Source: Halobacteriales archaeon QH_8_67_36 (lineage in GTDB: Archaea > Halobacteriota > Halobacteria > Halobacteriales > Haloarculaceae). From it: a stretch of DNA of 20,755 nucleotides. The position numbers and the translations under genes were made by a program. Below the pieces are notes generated by a model that saw only the letters and a list, made by a program, of their open reading frames with translations, ran no database searches and was not told the DNA's origin. Positions within the stretch are counted from its first letter, which is position 1, and every line of letters begins with the position of its first letter. This document shows, one piece after another, positions 13,864 to 20,755 of this stretch. Location: assembly GCA_003021755.1 (NCBI GenBank), contig PXQZ01000122.1, positions 1-20,755 of the forward strand, in the 5' to 3' direction.

Positions 13864-15339
13864 CTACCAGTCCACCGGCAACAGGTCCGGGTCGATATGG
13901 TCCCGGACCAGTTCGGCGGCCCGGCCGTAGGGGTCGGGGCGCGCCGCGGTCGTTGCCGGGGGACGGTCGATGCCGGCTACCTCGAAAACGTTTCTCACGA
14001 AGGAATCGATCGCTTCCTGATTAGCAAAGAGGTCGTGAAGGTACGTCCCGACTACCCGTTCGGTCGCTGCACCGTCGTCGCCGAACGGCCTTGCGACGTC
14101 CGCCGTCGGTTCCGACTCGCCCATGTGTATCTCGTACCCCGAGACGGTGCCGCCGGCGCCGGCGAGCGGTCCGACGCCCTCGATGTGCCGCTCGACGTGT
14201 TCGACGGTCTTCTCGGTCGAGAAGCGCGTCCGCACCGGGAGCAGACCGAACCCGTCGACGCGCTCTCGCGGGCCAGTGCCTTCCAGCGCGGCGTTCGTGA
14301 TCTCCTCGCCGAGCATCTGGTATCCGCCACAGAGGCCGACGATAGGGCCGTTGAACGCCCGGAGCCGCTCGCCGAAGCCGACTTCGCGCAGCGCCAGCAG
14401 GTCATCGACCGTGTTCTTGCTCCCCGGGAGGACCACGGCGTCGGCCTCGGACAGGGAGGCCGAGGGCGGAACGTAGGCGACCCGGACGCCGGGTTCGGCG
14501 GCGAGGGGCTGGAGATCGGTGAAGTTCGAGATGCGGGGGAGCCGCGGGACGGCGACGGTGACGCTGTCCTCGTCCGGGACGCCGTCGTCGTCGCCGTGGA
14601 CCGCCCGCTGGCCGACCGGCGGGAGCGCGACGCTGTCCTCCTCGGGGAGCCCGGGGTCGTCGTAGGGAACGACACCCAGCACCGGGACGCCCGTTCGCTC
14701 CTCGAAGGCGTCGAGGCCGGGAGCGAGCAGCGACCGGTCGCCACGGAACTTGGTGACGACGGCACCGACGATTCGCTCGCGGACATCGTCTGGCACGAGT
14801 TCGAGCGTGCCAACCAGCGAGGCGAAGACGCCGCCGCGTTCGATGTCCGCGACGAGCACGACGTCGGCGTCGGCGAAGCGGGCCGTCTCGACGTTCGCGA
14901 GGTCCCGGTGGTGGAGGTTTATCTCGGCGATGGAGCCCGCGCCCTCGGCGACGATGACGTCGTGCTCGGCGGCGAGCCTGTCGTGTGCCGCTTCGGCCGC
15001 GGCCAATGCGTCGTCCCAGTGGTCCTCGTAGTAGCTCCCGGCCTCGAAGTGGCCGACCGCCTCCCCGTCGACGATCAGTTGTGATTCGCCGTCCCCGCGC
15101 GGTTTGAGCAGGACGGGGTTGTGGTCGGTCGCGGGGGCGACCCGTGCCGCGCGGGCCTGAACGTACTGGGAGACGCCGATTTCGCCCCCGGGCGTCGCCC
15201 GGGCGTTGTTGCTCATGTTCTGGGCTTTGAACGGCGCGACAGAGACGCCGCGGTCGGCCAGCAGCCGGCAGAGTCCGGCCGCTACCGTGCTCTTGCCGAC
15301 GTGGGAGGCCGTTCCCGCGACCAGAATCGTCGTCGCCAT
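13864..15339 (-). CDS. cbiP: Cobyric acid synthase (CbiP/CobQ)
   Basis: A 491-residue glutamine-dependent amidotransferase that converts adenosylcobyrinic acid a,c-diamide to adenosylcobyric acid by four amidations. The N-terminal ATP domain has a P-loop-like GTASHVGKSTVAAGLC, followed by FKAQNMSNNA and VIVAEGAGSIAEINL, all typical of CobQ. The C-terminal class-I glutaminase domain has the nucleophile in GLCGGYQMLG and a catalytic His in GTYLHDLF. Length and both active sites are intact. The ATG at 15339 gives the canonical MATTILVAGTASHVGKS start. It is the last gene of the minus-strand B12 set, separated from cobA by about 270 bases that hold a plus-strand mini-gene, so it may have its own promoter. 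Confidence 0.95.
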   Translation of the reverse strand: MATTILVAGTASHVGKSTVAAGLCRLLADRGVSVAPFKAQNMSNNARATPGGEIGVSQYVQARAARVAPATDHNPVLLKPRGDGESQLIVDGEAVGHFEAGSYYEDHWDDALAAAEAAHDRLAAEHDVIVAEGAGSIAEINLHHRDLANVETARFADADVVLVADIERGGVFASLVGTLELVPDDVRERIVGAVVTKFRGDRSLLAPGLDAFEERTGVPVLGVVPYDDPGLPEEDSVALPPVGQRAVHGDDDGVPDEDSVTVAVPRLPRISNFTDLQPLAAEPGVRVAYVPPSASLSEADAVVLPGSKNTVDDLLALREVGFGERLRAFNGPIVGLCGGYQMLGEEITNAALEGTGPRERVDGFGLLPVRTRFSTEKTVEHVERHIEGVGPLAGAGGTVSGYEIHMGESEPTADVARPFGDDGAATERVVGTYLHDLFANQEAIDSFVRNVFEVAGIDRPPATTAARPDPYGRAAELVRDHIDPDLLPVDW

Positions 15340-15427
15340 CTATCGGGGCTGGGGGCGCCGCGGATATGAGTGATACGGACTGTCGGTTCGACGGCGGCTT
15401 TTTCTCGCCGGGCCGTCTCGTCCACGT

Positions 15428-15571
15428 ATGGACGCGTCGGTACAACGTGAGCGCCTGGAGAACGTCGAGCACCTGCTTGACAGCGTCGAGGCGACGGGCG
15501 ACGAGGCCGCCGATGAACACGTCGAGCAAGCGCGGGCGCTCTTCGATTCGCTCCGTCGAATCGAATCTTGA
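15428..15571 (+). CDS. 47-residue acidic helical protein of unknown function
   Basis: An ATG at 15428 opens 47 codons ending in TGA 15569-15571. The protein reads MDASVQRERLENVEHLLDSV, then EATGDEAADEHVEQARALFD, then SLRRIES. It is strongly acidic with heptad-like leucines and looks like a helical hairpin, a common type of haloarchaeal mini-protein. A T-rich GGCTTTTTC at about 15397-15405 lies near the position expected for a TATA box, about 26 bases upstream. It is on the opposite strand to every neighbour and converges with cobA, whose reading frame ends at 15612. No homologue is recognised. Support comes from composition, start context and the otherwise empty gap. Confidence 0.6.
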   Translation: MDASVQRERLENVEHLLDSVEATGDEAADEHVEQARALFDSLRRIES

Positions 15572-15611
15572 AGCCACGCTGTCGGCGGTGTGGGGCTGGT
15601 CGCCGTAGCAC

Positions 15612-16185
15612 TCAGAACTCGGTGCCTTTCCGCGCCGGATGGCCCGCGTTGAGGGGGTGTTTGACCTTCCCGACCTCCGTCACGAGGTCGGCGTGGTCGA
15701 AGACGTACTCGATCGATGAGGTTGCGGTTCGCGGCGTACAATATCTCGTCGATAACGAGCAGATTGACGCCCGCTTCGGGTGGGCCGTCGGCGGCGAGCG
15801 GTTCGGTCAGGTCCGCCTCGCCGCTGGCGGCCAGGATCCCGTGGGCGCGTTCCAGCGCCCCCTTCGCGCGGGCCGCGTGCTCGTCATCGTCGCTGCCGTC
15901 CATGAAGCCGTGCCAGCCGTAGTGGCCGGCGTTCTCGTAGGAGAACCCCGGGAGGGCGGCGATGGCGTTGTACTCGCCGCGGACGTCCTCTACAGTGCCG
16001 GTGCCGCCTTTCATGAACTGCAGGAGGTGGACGCGGTAGCCGTGACCGACCGCGCGGGTCGCCATCCCCAGCGCAGCGGTCGTCTTGCCCTTTCCGTTGC
16101 CCCACCACACCTGCACGAGGCCGAACTCCGCTGGCGCACTCGGCGAGATCAGTTCCGCCGTCGGGCCGGCAGTGTTGTCGCTCAT
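15612..16185 (-). pseudogene. cobA: Corrinoid adenosyltransferase CobA with internal deletion
   Basis: CobA transfers the adenosyl group of ATP to cob(I)alamin or other corrinoids. From ATG 16185 the frame gives the family N-terminus with the P-loop VWWGNGKGKTTAALGMATRA, then LLQFMKGG and LLVIDEILYAANRNLIDR. The homology stops at about 15715. The rest of the family C-terminus is present in another frame, EYVFDHADLVTEVGKVKHPL then NAGHPARKGTEF, ending at TGA 15612-15614. Between NLIDR and EYVF, intact homologues have roughly 25 more residues, including the LVLTGGHE strand. The deletion length must be 2 modulo 3. Unshifted, the frame runs on to 15340 in a basic, arginine-rich tail that is not CobA. 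The gene starts nine bases after cbiZ. It is probably inactive unless this is an assembly artefact. Confidence 0.78.
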
Positions 16186-16194
16186 ACGGGGAGA

Positions 16195-16905
16195 TTAGGG
16201 GGAACGAACATCGGTGTGACGGTCGGTGACGACGCCGTACTCGGCGTCCCCGATCGCGGGCGGCCCCTCGTCGTAGCGGGCATCGAGACTTGCCAGCACG
16301 GCGTCGCGGACACAGGCCCGCGCGGCCGCTCCCACCTCCGTCGCGCTGCCCGCGAACTCGGCGCGCTCGGCGTCCGGGACGCTACCGACGAGAGCGGCGT
16401 CCGAGGTGGTGCCCGGTACGTCGGCGACCGAGCAGAGGGTCGCGGCTTTGGCCTCGACGGCCGTCGCAAGCAGCGTCGCCAGCGCGCCGTCGGAAAGCGC
16501 CCGCTCGACGCCGACAACGAGGTTGACCGTGCCGGGTCGCCACGGACGGGTGTCGTCGGCGTCGCGCTCGGTCGCACCCTCGCTGGCAACACCGTCCCCG
16601 CCCATCGGCAACGCTGCGGGGTTCGAGAGCCCCGCCGTCGCGAGCACGGTGACGGAGCCGCTCGTGGCGACGCGGGCGTGGCGCATCTCGACGCCCGTCA
16701 ACAGCGTCGGCCCGACCGGGAAACCAGCGTCGGCCAGCCGCGCCTCGCGGTAGGCGTCGAGGTCCGTGCGAGCGAAGCCGGTCGGGACGGTGACGGCGTA
16801 GGCCGCGTCAGCCCCCTGGTACCCTCCGTCCCACGCGGTCGAGAGCCAGCGCGCGCCCTCGCGGCGGACACGGGCGACGCCGTCCCGACGGGTCGTCTCA
16901 AACAT
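16195..16905 (-). CDS. cbiZ: Adenosylcobinamide amidohydrolase CbiZ
   Basis: A 236-residue protein that removes the aminopropanol arm from adenosylcobinamide (or pseudocobalamin) to give adenosylcobyric acid. This is the archaeal corrinoid-salvage route. Conserved family segments are LSTAWDGGYQGADAAYAVTV, LLTGVEMRHARVA, VLATAGLSNPA and GTVNLVVGVERALSDGALAT, followed by EAKAATLCSVADVPGTTSDA. The length is normal and the frame is intact. ATG 16905 is chosen because the family begins MFETTRRDGVARVRR; the open frame extends far upstream only because it passes through the cobD N-terminus frame. The start overlaps the probable cobD stop (16898-16900) by eight bases, and cobA follows nine bases after the stop. 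Confidence 0.92.
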   Translation of the reverse strand: MFETTRRDGVARVRREGARWLSTAWDGGYQGADAAYAVTVPTGFARTDLDAYREARLADAGFPVGPTLLTGVEMRHARVATSGSVTVLATAGLSNPAALPMGGDGVASEGATERDADDTRPWRPGTVNLVVGVERALSDGALATLLATAVEAKAATLCSVADVPGTTSDAALVGSVPDAERAEFAGSATEVGAAARACVRDAVLASLDARYDEGPPAIGDAEYGVVTDRHTDVRSP

Positions 16906-17856
16906 CGAGCGTCGTTCTCTCCGGGCAAGCGGACGGCCACACGGACGTGGTTGTCCAGTCGGCGGAACGTGCGGGCGTCCCGCAGTGCAATGCCCGCCTC
17001 GCGGGCGGTCGCGAGCAGGGCCTCGACCCCGCGGTCGCCGGTGTCGAAACAGAGGAAGGGGGCATCCGACGGGAACACGTCGAAGCGGGTCGCCAAACGC
17101 TCGCGCATCCGCTCGCGTTCGCGGTCGACGCGCGCCTGGGTCTCGGCGACGAACTCGTCGGCGCCGTAACAGTGCGTGCCTACGGCGGCCGCGGCCGCGC
17201 TCATCGACCAGGCGCGCCGGGCGGTCGTCAGTCGGTCGAGCGCGTCGCCGGTCCCGACGGCGTAGCCCATGCGGATCCCCGGCAGGCCGAACAGTTTGGT
17301 GAGCGAGCGGGCGACGACGACGTCCTCGCATCCGGCCAGCGATGGGTCGTCGGTGAAGCCCAGGAAGGCCTCGTCGACGAGCAGCGTCGTCCCCGACGCC
17401 CGACAGCGGTCGGCGAAGGCCCGGAGCGCGTCGGCGTCGTAACACTCTCCGGTGGGATTGTTCGGGTTGCAAACGACGGCCACCGCGTGGCCGGCGGGGT
17501 CGGCGTCCAGTATCGTGTCGTGATCGACGAAGGTCGGCTCGCCGCCCTGCCGAGGTTCCGATAGCGAGACGGATGGCTTCAAGTCCGCCCGCGGTGGGGA
17601 CGACCTGTTCCGGGTTGCAGCCGACGAAGCCGGCCGCAGCGGCGCGAAAGTCGGGATAGCCGTCGTCGGGATAGGAGCGTGTCGCGTCGAAACTCCCTTC
17701 GAACACGTCGCGGGCGCCCGGCGGGACCCGCGGGTTCGTGTTCGCGCTGAAATCCAGCACGTCGGGGTCGTCGCTGCTGCCGTGGGGGACGCGGCCGTCC
17801 GCCCCGATGTGGGGGTCGCCCGCGGCCCGCAGCGCCGCGACGGTGTCGGGGTCCAT
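16898..17856 (-). pseudogene. cobD: L-threonine-O-3-phosphate decarboxylase CobD, disrupted
   Basis: CobD is a PLP enzyme of aminotransferase fold I that makes aminopropanol phosphate for the corrin side arm. From ATG 17856 the frame gives MDPDTVAALRAAGDPHIGAD, DVLDFSANTNPRVPPGARDV, YPDDGYPDFRAAAAGFVG and VVPTAGGLEAIRLAI. At about 17553-17562 homology jumps to a second frame: RQGGEPTFVDHDTI, AVAVVCNPNNPTGECY, LLVDEAFLGF and the PLP lysine in SLTKLFGLPGIRMGY. About 20-25 residues are missing, including the usual 'P.PSF.EY' that contacts PLP. At about 16909-16914 a third frame gives the short end LDV with TGA 16898-16900. Both shifts need lost bases equal to 2 modulo 3. The start is 44 bases after cobY. 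It would be inactive as read. Confidence 0.78.
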
Positions 17857-17900
17857 GGGAACGACGAGGGGTGGCGACGTGGAGAAGCTTTCGTGGTCGA

Positions 17901-18455
17901 TCACAGGAACTGTTCGGCTACCCGAGCGTCGGCGAGCGTGTTCACGTTGACCGCCACGCGATAGTCCTCGACGAGCCACGTGTCGTCACCGCGCTCCCCG
18001 ACGACGTTGACGCCGGTCGGGGCGACCTCGCGGCCCTCTCGTTCGAAGGTCGTGTCGTCGCTGACGCCCAGTTCGCGTTTTCTGGCGGCAGGGACCAGCA
18101 CCGAGAGTGACCCCTTGCGGTGAGCGTCGAGAACGCGGTCGAGAACCGTGCCGTCGAGCAACGGGAGGTCGGCCGCGACGGTCAGGACGGGGCGGGACAC
18201 CCGCTCGTCGGCGAGCGCCGCATCGAGGTCGGCGACGTACCCCTCCCCGGGCGTCTCGATGCAGGGGCCGTCGAGATAGGCACGCGTCTCGGGTGCCACG
18301 GGCGAGGTGACCGCGTAGGCCGTGTCGACGCGGCTCCCGTCGAGCGCCCCGAACACGCGGTCGACCATCGGGACGCCGTCGACCCGAAACAGGGGCTTCT
18401 CGACCTCGGTGTCCAGCCGCGTCCCGCGGCCGCCACACATCACCAGAGCGTCCAC
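17901..18455 (-). CDS. cobY: GTP:adenosylcobinamide-phosphate guanylyltransferase CobY
   Basis: A 184-residue nucleotidyltransferase, the archaeal non-orthologous replacement of bacterial CobU. It activates adenosylcobinamide phosphate with GTP. The N-terminus VDALVMCGGRGTRLDTEVEK is the GT-A nucleotidyltransferase loop (GGRGTR..EKPL), followed by FRVDGVPMVDRVFGAL and the metal-binding region LTVAADLPLLDG. A late PTGVNVVG strand follows. The length fits CobY, which lacks the kinase domain of CobU. GTG 18455 is chosen by family start; ATG 18440 is a possible shorter start. The start overlaps the end of cobS by 16 bases, which indicates coupling. It ends 44 bases before cobD. Confidence 0.92.
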   Translation of the reverse strand: MDALVMCGGRGTRLDTEVEKPLFRVDGVPMVDRVFGALDGSRVDTAYAVTSPVAPETRAYLDGPCIETPGEGYVADLDAALADERVSRPVLTVAADLPLLDGTVLDRVLDAHRKGSLSVLVPAARKRELGVSDDTTFEREGREVAPTGVNVVGERGDDTWLVEDYRVAVNVNTLADARVAEQFL

Positions 18456-19210
18456 ACGGACCCCCCCAGGAGGTGCCACGCGGCGACAGCACTGTGTGAC
18501 GCGGCGACGCGGGCGAGTTCGTTCGTCGCGCCGAAGACGTCCCCGCCGACGCCGCCAAGCGCCCGGCGCGCCCATCGCCGGACCGCCAGTGCGACGACGA
18601 GTGCGGCGACGAGCGCGGCGGCGGTGACCTGGACGACGACGGCAGCTACCGGGAGCGCCGCGGCGAGTGCAATCAGGAGGTCGGCCGGCCCGTTCCCGTC
18701 GAGCATCGTCGCCCCGAACCCCTCGTGGCTCGGCTCGCCGAGACACGCGAGCGTTGCCATCGCGAGTTTCGCGCCGACCTCGCTCGCGACGACGACGGCG
18801 ACGGCGGCGAGAGTGGGAAGGGTCGTCGCTGCCAGCAGCCCCAGCGCCAGCGCGAGGAGGACGCTGCCCAGTGCCAGCACCGCACCGACACCAACCGTCG
18901 TGTCGCACATCACCTCGCGGCGCTCCGCCGGGGAGCCGTGGACCGCCGCGGCGTCGCCCAAGTCGGCCAGTCCATCGGCGTGGTTGACGCCGGTCACCGC
19001 GACGACGGCCGCCAGCGCCGCCGCGGCGACGACCGGTCCGGGAAGAGCGCCAACCGCGAGAAACGGCAGCGCGACCAGCCCGCCGACGACGTAGCCCGCG
19101 AGCGGGAACGCCGCTGGCGTCACCGTAAACGCCGTCCACGCCTCCTCGCTCCGTCCGACCGGGAGCCGAGAGAGGAAACCGAGGGCGCCACGCAGGGCGC
19201 TCAGAACCAC
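18440..19210 (-). CDS. cobS: Adenosylcobinamide-GDP ribazoletransferase CobS (cobalamin synthase)
   Basis: A 256-residue integral membrane protein that joins adenosylcobinamide-GDP to alpha-ribazole or its 5'-phosphate. It has about six or seven helices. The family signature is GFLSRLPVGR near the N-terminus, then the catalytic, acidic loop VTGVNHADGLADLGDAAAVH, and later REVMCDTTVGVGAVLAL. The length is normal. GTG 19210 (VVLSALRGALGFLSRLPVG) is chosen because the family starts just before the 'GFLSRLP' helix. It overlaps the end of cbiB by 10 bases, while cobY overlaps its end by 16. The open frame upstream of 19210 is arginine-rich shadow. Confidence 0.92.
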   Translation of the reverse strand: MVLSALRGALGFLSRLPVGRSEEAWTAFTVTPAAFPLAGYVVGGLVALPFLAVGALPGPVVAAAALAAVVAVTGVNHADGLADLGDAAAVHGSPAERREVMCDTTVGVGAVLALGSVLLALALGLLAATTLPTLAAVAVVVASEVGAKLAMATLACLGEPSHEGFGATMLDGNGPADLLIALAAALPVAAVVVQVTAAALVAALVVALAVRRWARRALGGVGGDVFGATNELARVAASHSAVAAWHLLGGSVWTLW

Positions 19211-20136
19211 GGCGTCACCCCCCGAATCGCGGCCAGCGTCAGGCCGGCGAGCCCGTAGCTGCAGACGCCGGCGACCCCGACGGCGCGGACGCCGCGTCGG
19301 GCCGTCGCCGCGTCCGGCAGGGCGGCGTCGGGGTTGAGAACGTAGACGCCCGGTTTCTCCAGGCGGGCGTCGAGTCCGGCGGCGGCGACGCCCATCGGCC
19401 AGCCGGAGTTCGGCGAGGGAACGTTGTCGAGCGCCTCCCGCGTGCGCGCAAGCGAGCGAAAGTCCGCGAACGCGACTGCGAGAGCGAGCGCGCCGAGGCG
19501 GGCCGGGAGCCACATCACCGCGTCGTCGAGCCGCGCGGCCGGCGTGCCGACCCGCTTGGTCCGGTAGCCAAGCATCGAATCCAGCGTGTTGACGGCCTTG
19601 ACCCAGGCCGCTGCCCCGGCCGCGACCGGAAGCGGGGCAGTGCCGACGAGCGTGGCGACTACCGTCCCGGTGACGAACGCTGCCAGCGGCGCGACCAGCC
19701 CGTCGGCCAGGTTCTCGGCGGCGCTCTCGACGGCCGCGCTGCGGAGCTGGCCGGGCGAGAGCGCGCTCGCGTCCCGCCCGGCGAGTGCGAGCAGCCCCTC
19801 GCGAGCGGCGTCGATGTCGGTCTCGGAGTCGTCGACCACCGACCCGGCCGCACCGAGCAGCCGCCGAAGGCTGGTCGAGAGAAAGAGGGTCAGTCCCGCG
19901 AGTACCGCCGCGGCCAGCGCCGACCGGGTCCCCGCGACGGCGACGAGCGTCGCGACGGCGATTGCCGCGGCCAGCGGGAGGACGAGCGCGCCGAGGGCAC
20001 CGACGGGGAGCGGGTGTGTCCACTCGCGGTCCAGCGGCGCGACCAGTCGGCCGAACCAGGCGACGGGGTGGTATCGGGTGGGTGGTTCGCCGACAGCGGC
20101 TTCGAGTGCGCCGGCGACGACCACCGGGAGAATCAC
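19201..20136 (-). CDS. cbiB: Adenosylcobinamide-phosphate synthase CbiB
   Basis: A 311-residue membrane protein that attaches aminopropanol phosphate (from CobD) or threonine phosphate-derived arms to adenosylcobyric acid. Family segments are EAAVGEPPTRYHPVAWFGRL at the start, SETDIDAAREGLLALAGRDA, RSAAVESAAENLADGLVAPL, AWVKAVNTLDSMLGYRTKRV and PSPNSGWPMGVAAAGLDARL. Four or five hydrophobic segments are visible and the length is normal. It starts with GTG 20136, which overlaps the TGA of the upstream HAD gene by four bases. The end overlaps cobS by ten bases. Confidence 0.95.
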   Translation of the reverse strand: MILPVVVAGALEAAVGEPPTRYHPVAWFGRLVAPLDREWTHPLPVGALGALVLPLAAAIAVATLVAVAGTRSALAAAVLAGLTLFLSTSLRRLLGAAGSVVDDSETDIDAAREGLLALAGRDASALSPGQLRSAAVESAAENLADGLVAPLAAFVTGTVVATLVGTAPLPVAAGAAAWVKAVNTLDSMLGYRTKRVGTPAARLDDAVMWLPARLGALALAVAFADFRSLARTREALDNVPSPNSGWPMGVAAAGLDARLEKPGVYVLNPDAALPDAATARRGVRAVGVAGVCSYGLAGLTLAAIRGVTPWF

Positions 20137-20755
20137 AGCCGTCCCTCCCGGAGCCGCGTCGCGACGGTCGGGAGCGGCGTGTCCGCGAGCAGTACCGACC
20201 GCGCGCCCACCCGGTCCGCGCCGCCGTCGGTGCGTGCGTCGTCGCCGACGTGGACCAGCGAGGAGCGGTCGGCGTCGAGCGCGTCGGCGGTCACGTCGAA
20301 GATTCGAGGGTGGGGCTTGCGCCAGCCCGAATCCACGCTCGTCACGACAGCGTCGGGACCGCCAGCGAGGTCGACGCGGTCGAGCGTTCGCTCGACCAGC
20401 CCGGGAACGCTACAGTTCGAGCAGACGGCGACCGGACCCCGGGCGGACGCCGCAGCGAGCGCGTCGCGAGCGCCCTCGCGGCGGGACACCGGCCCGTCGA
20501 AGGCGGCCAGCACGGCCTCGCGAGCGGTCGCCGCCGTGATCTCGACGCCGCGGCTGGCCAGTGCGAGTCGCACGTGTTCGTCCAGGGGCGCCTCCCGACC
20601 GCGGTCGTACTCGCGGTGGGCCGACCGGTAAGCGTCCTCCCAGTCGTCGGGGATGTCGACCTCGCGCTCGGCGAGGCTATCGGCTACGGCGTCCCGGGGC
20701 TCGTCGGGTCGCTCGGTCGCGACGAGGGTCCCGAACAGGTCGAACGAAACTACCA
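20133..20755 (-). CDS. HAD-superfamily hydrolase in B12 operon (start outside window)
   Basis: The frame is open to the right edge, and about 206 residues are visible with the start codon just beyond. HAD motif I (VVSFDLFGTLVATERPDEPR) begins at once, so only a few residues are missing. The thiol/serine motif II region is VAVCSNCSVPGLV, motif III lysine is WRKPHPRIF, and motif IV is LVHVGDDARTDGGAD. Together with the helical cap (YRSAHREYDRGREAPL) this is a small-molecule phosphatase of the phosphoglycolate/haloacid dehalogenase type. Its TGA overlaps the GTG of cbiB by four bases. That makes it a candidate for dephosphorylating alpha-ribazole phosphate or adenosylcobalamin phosphate, a step for which no other gene is seen here. 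Confidence 0.85.
   Translation of the reverse strand, partial: VVSFDLFGTLVATERPDEPRDAVADSLAEREVDIPDDWEDAYRSAHREYDRGREAPLDEHVRLALASRGVEITAATAREAVLAAFDGPVSRREGARDALAAASARGPVAVCSNCSVPGLVERTLDRVDLAGGPDAVVTSVDSGWRKPHPRIFDVTADALDADRSSLVHVGDDARTDGGADRVGARSVLLADTPLPTVATRLREGRL

Noticed and set aside
15340..16185. Single 281-residue CobA-like protein
   Set aside because: Only the first ~157 residues match CobA. The rest is Arg/Ser-rich, while the true CobA C-terminus is readable in another frame ending at 15612.
15612..17856. Programmed frameshifting or translational bypass in cobA and cobD
   Set aside because: Bypass or frameshifting cannot restore the roughly 20-25 conserved residues that are absent from the DNA at each junction.
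16195..17979. One 594-residue CobD-CbiZ fusion
   Set aside because: The shared frame is accidental. Its middle is Arg-rich while genuine CobD sequence continues in a different frame, and CbiZ has its own family start at 16905.
1..20755. CRISPR array, tRNA or rRNA genes, complete insertion sequences
   Set aside because: No regularly spaced direct repeats, no cloverleaf-like tRNA sequence, no rRNA-like conserved stretch and no transposase motif were found on reading both strands.

Overview
The window is haloarchaeal (class Halobacteria) chromosomal DNA. It is GC-rich, its proteins are acidic, and its promoters are archaeal: TATA-like boxes about 26-28 bases before start codons, which suggests leaderless mRNAs. 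There are many GTG starts. Characteristic genes are an archaeal cobalamin (B12) cluster with cbiZ and cobY, a Tat/lipobox secreted lipoprotein, arylsulfotransferase-family membrane proteins and a carotenoid oxygenase. No tRNA, rRNA, CRISPR array or intact transposase was seen.

Layout. 1-252: 5' part of a YjbQ/UPF0047 gene (minus). 353-872: decayed AI-2E-family transporter remnant, abutting a UvdE-type UV-damage endonuclease gene (872-1765, minus). 1911-1989: nested inverted-repeat element. 1990-3456 (minus) and 6433-7830 (plus): two arylsulfotransferase-like (ASST) paralogues that share a 50-base perfect inverted repeat. Between them lie an HTH regulator (3613-4428), a carotenoid cleavage oxygenase with a strong palindrome in its promoter region (4553-4575), and a small winged-helix protein (6147-6380). 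The second ASST gene overlaps a GT39-like membrane protein (7827-9512) by four bases. That gene converges with, and overlaps by 80 bases, a PAP2-family membrane phosphatase/transferase (9433-10263). Upstream of PAP2, in the same operon, is an orphan family-5 solute-binding lipoprotein (10265-12046) whose lobes appear to be in circularly permuted order. 12100-12437 looks like a frameshifted membrane-protein remnant. 12499-13805 is a two-gene operon of a MinD/ParA ATPase and an uncharacterised partner.

From 13864 to the right edge the minus strand carries B12 salvage and nucleotide-loop assembly genes. In transcription order these are a HAD-family hydrolase (partial), cbiB, cobS, cobY, cobD, cbiZ, cobA and cbiP. 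The first four are joined by short overlaps. CbiZ strips salvaged adenosylcobinamide to adenosylcobyrate. CbiP makes adenosylcobyrate by amidation. CbiB attaches the aminopropanol(-phosphate) arm, which CobD normally supplies. CobY activates the product with GTP and CobS joins it to alpha-ribazole(-phosphate). CobA adenosylates the cobalt.

Two of these genes, cobA and cobD, appear broken by internal deletions of tens of bases that also shift the frame. Together with the AI-2E remnant and the 12.1-12.4 kb remnant, this is an unusual density of disrupted frames. It is either real decay or assembly error. A tiny 47-codon gene (15428-15571, plus) sits inside the cluster on the opposite strand.

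The most novel-looking items are the apparently permuted solute-binding protein paired with PAP2, the duplicated ASST locus, and the broken B12 genes beside a candidate alpha-ribazole-phosphate phosphatase.
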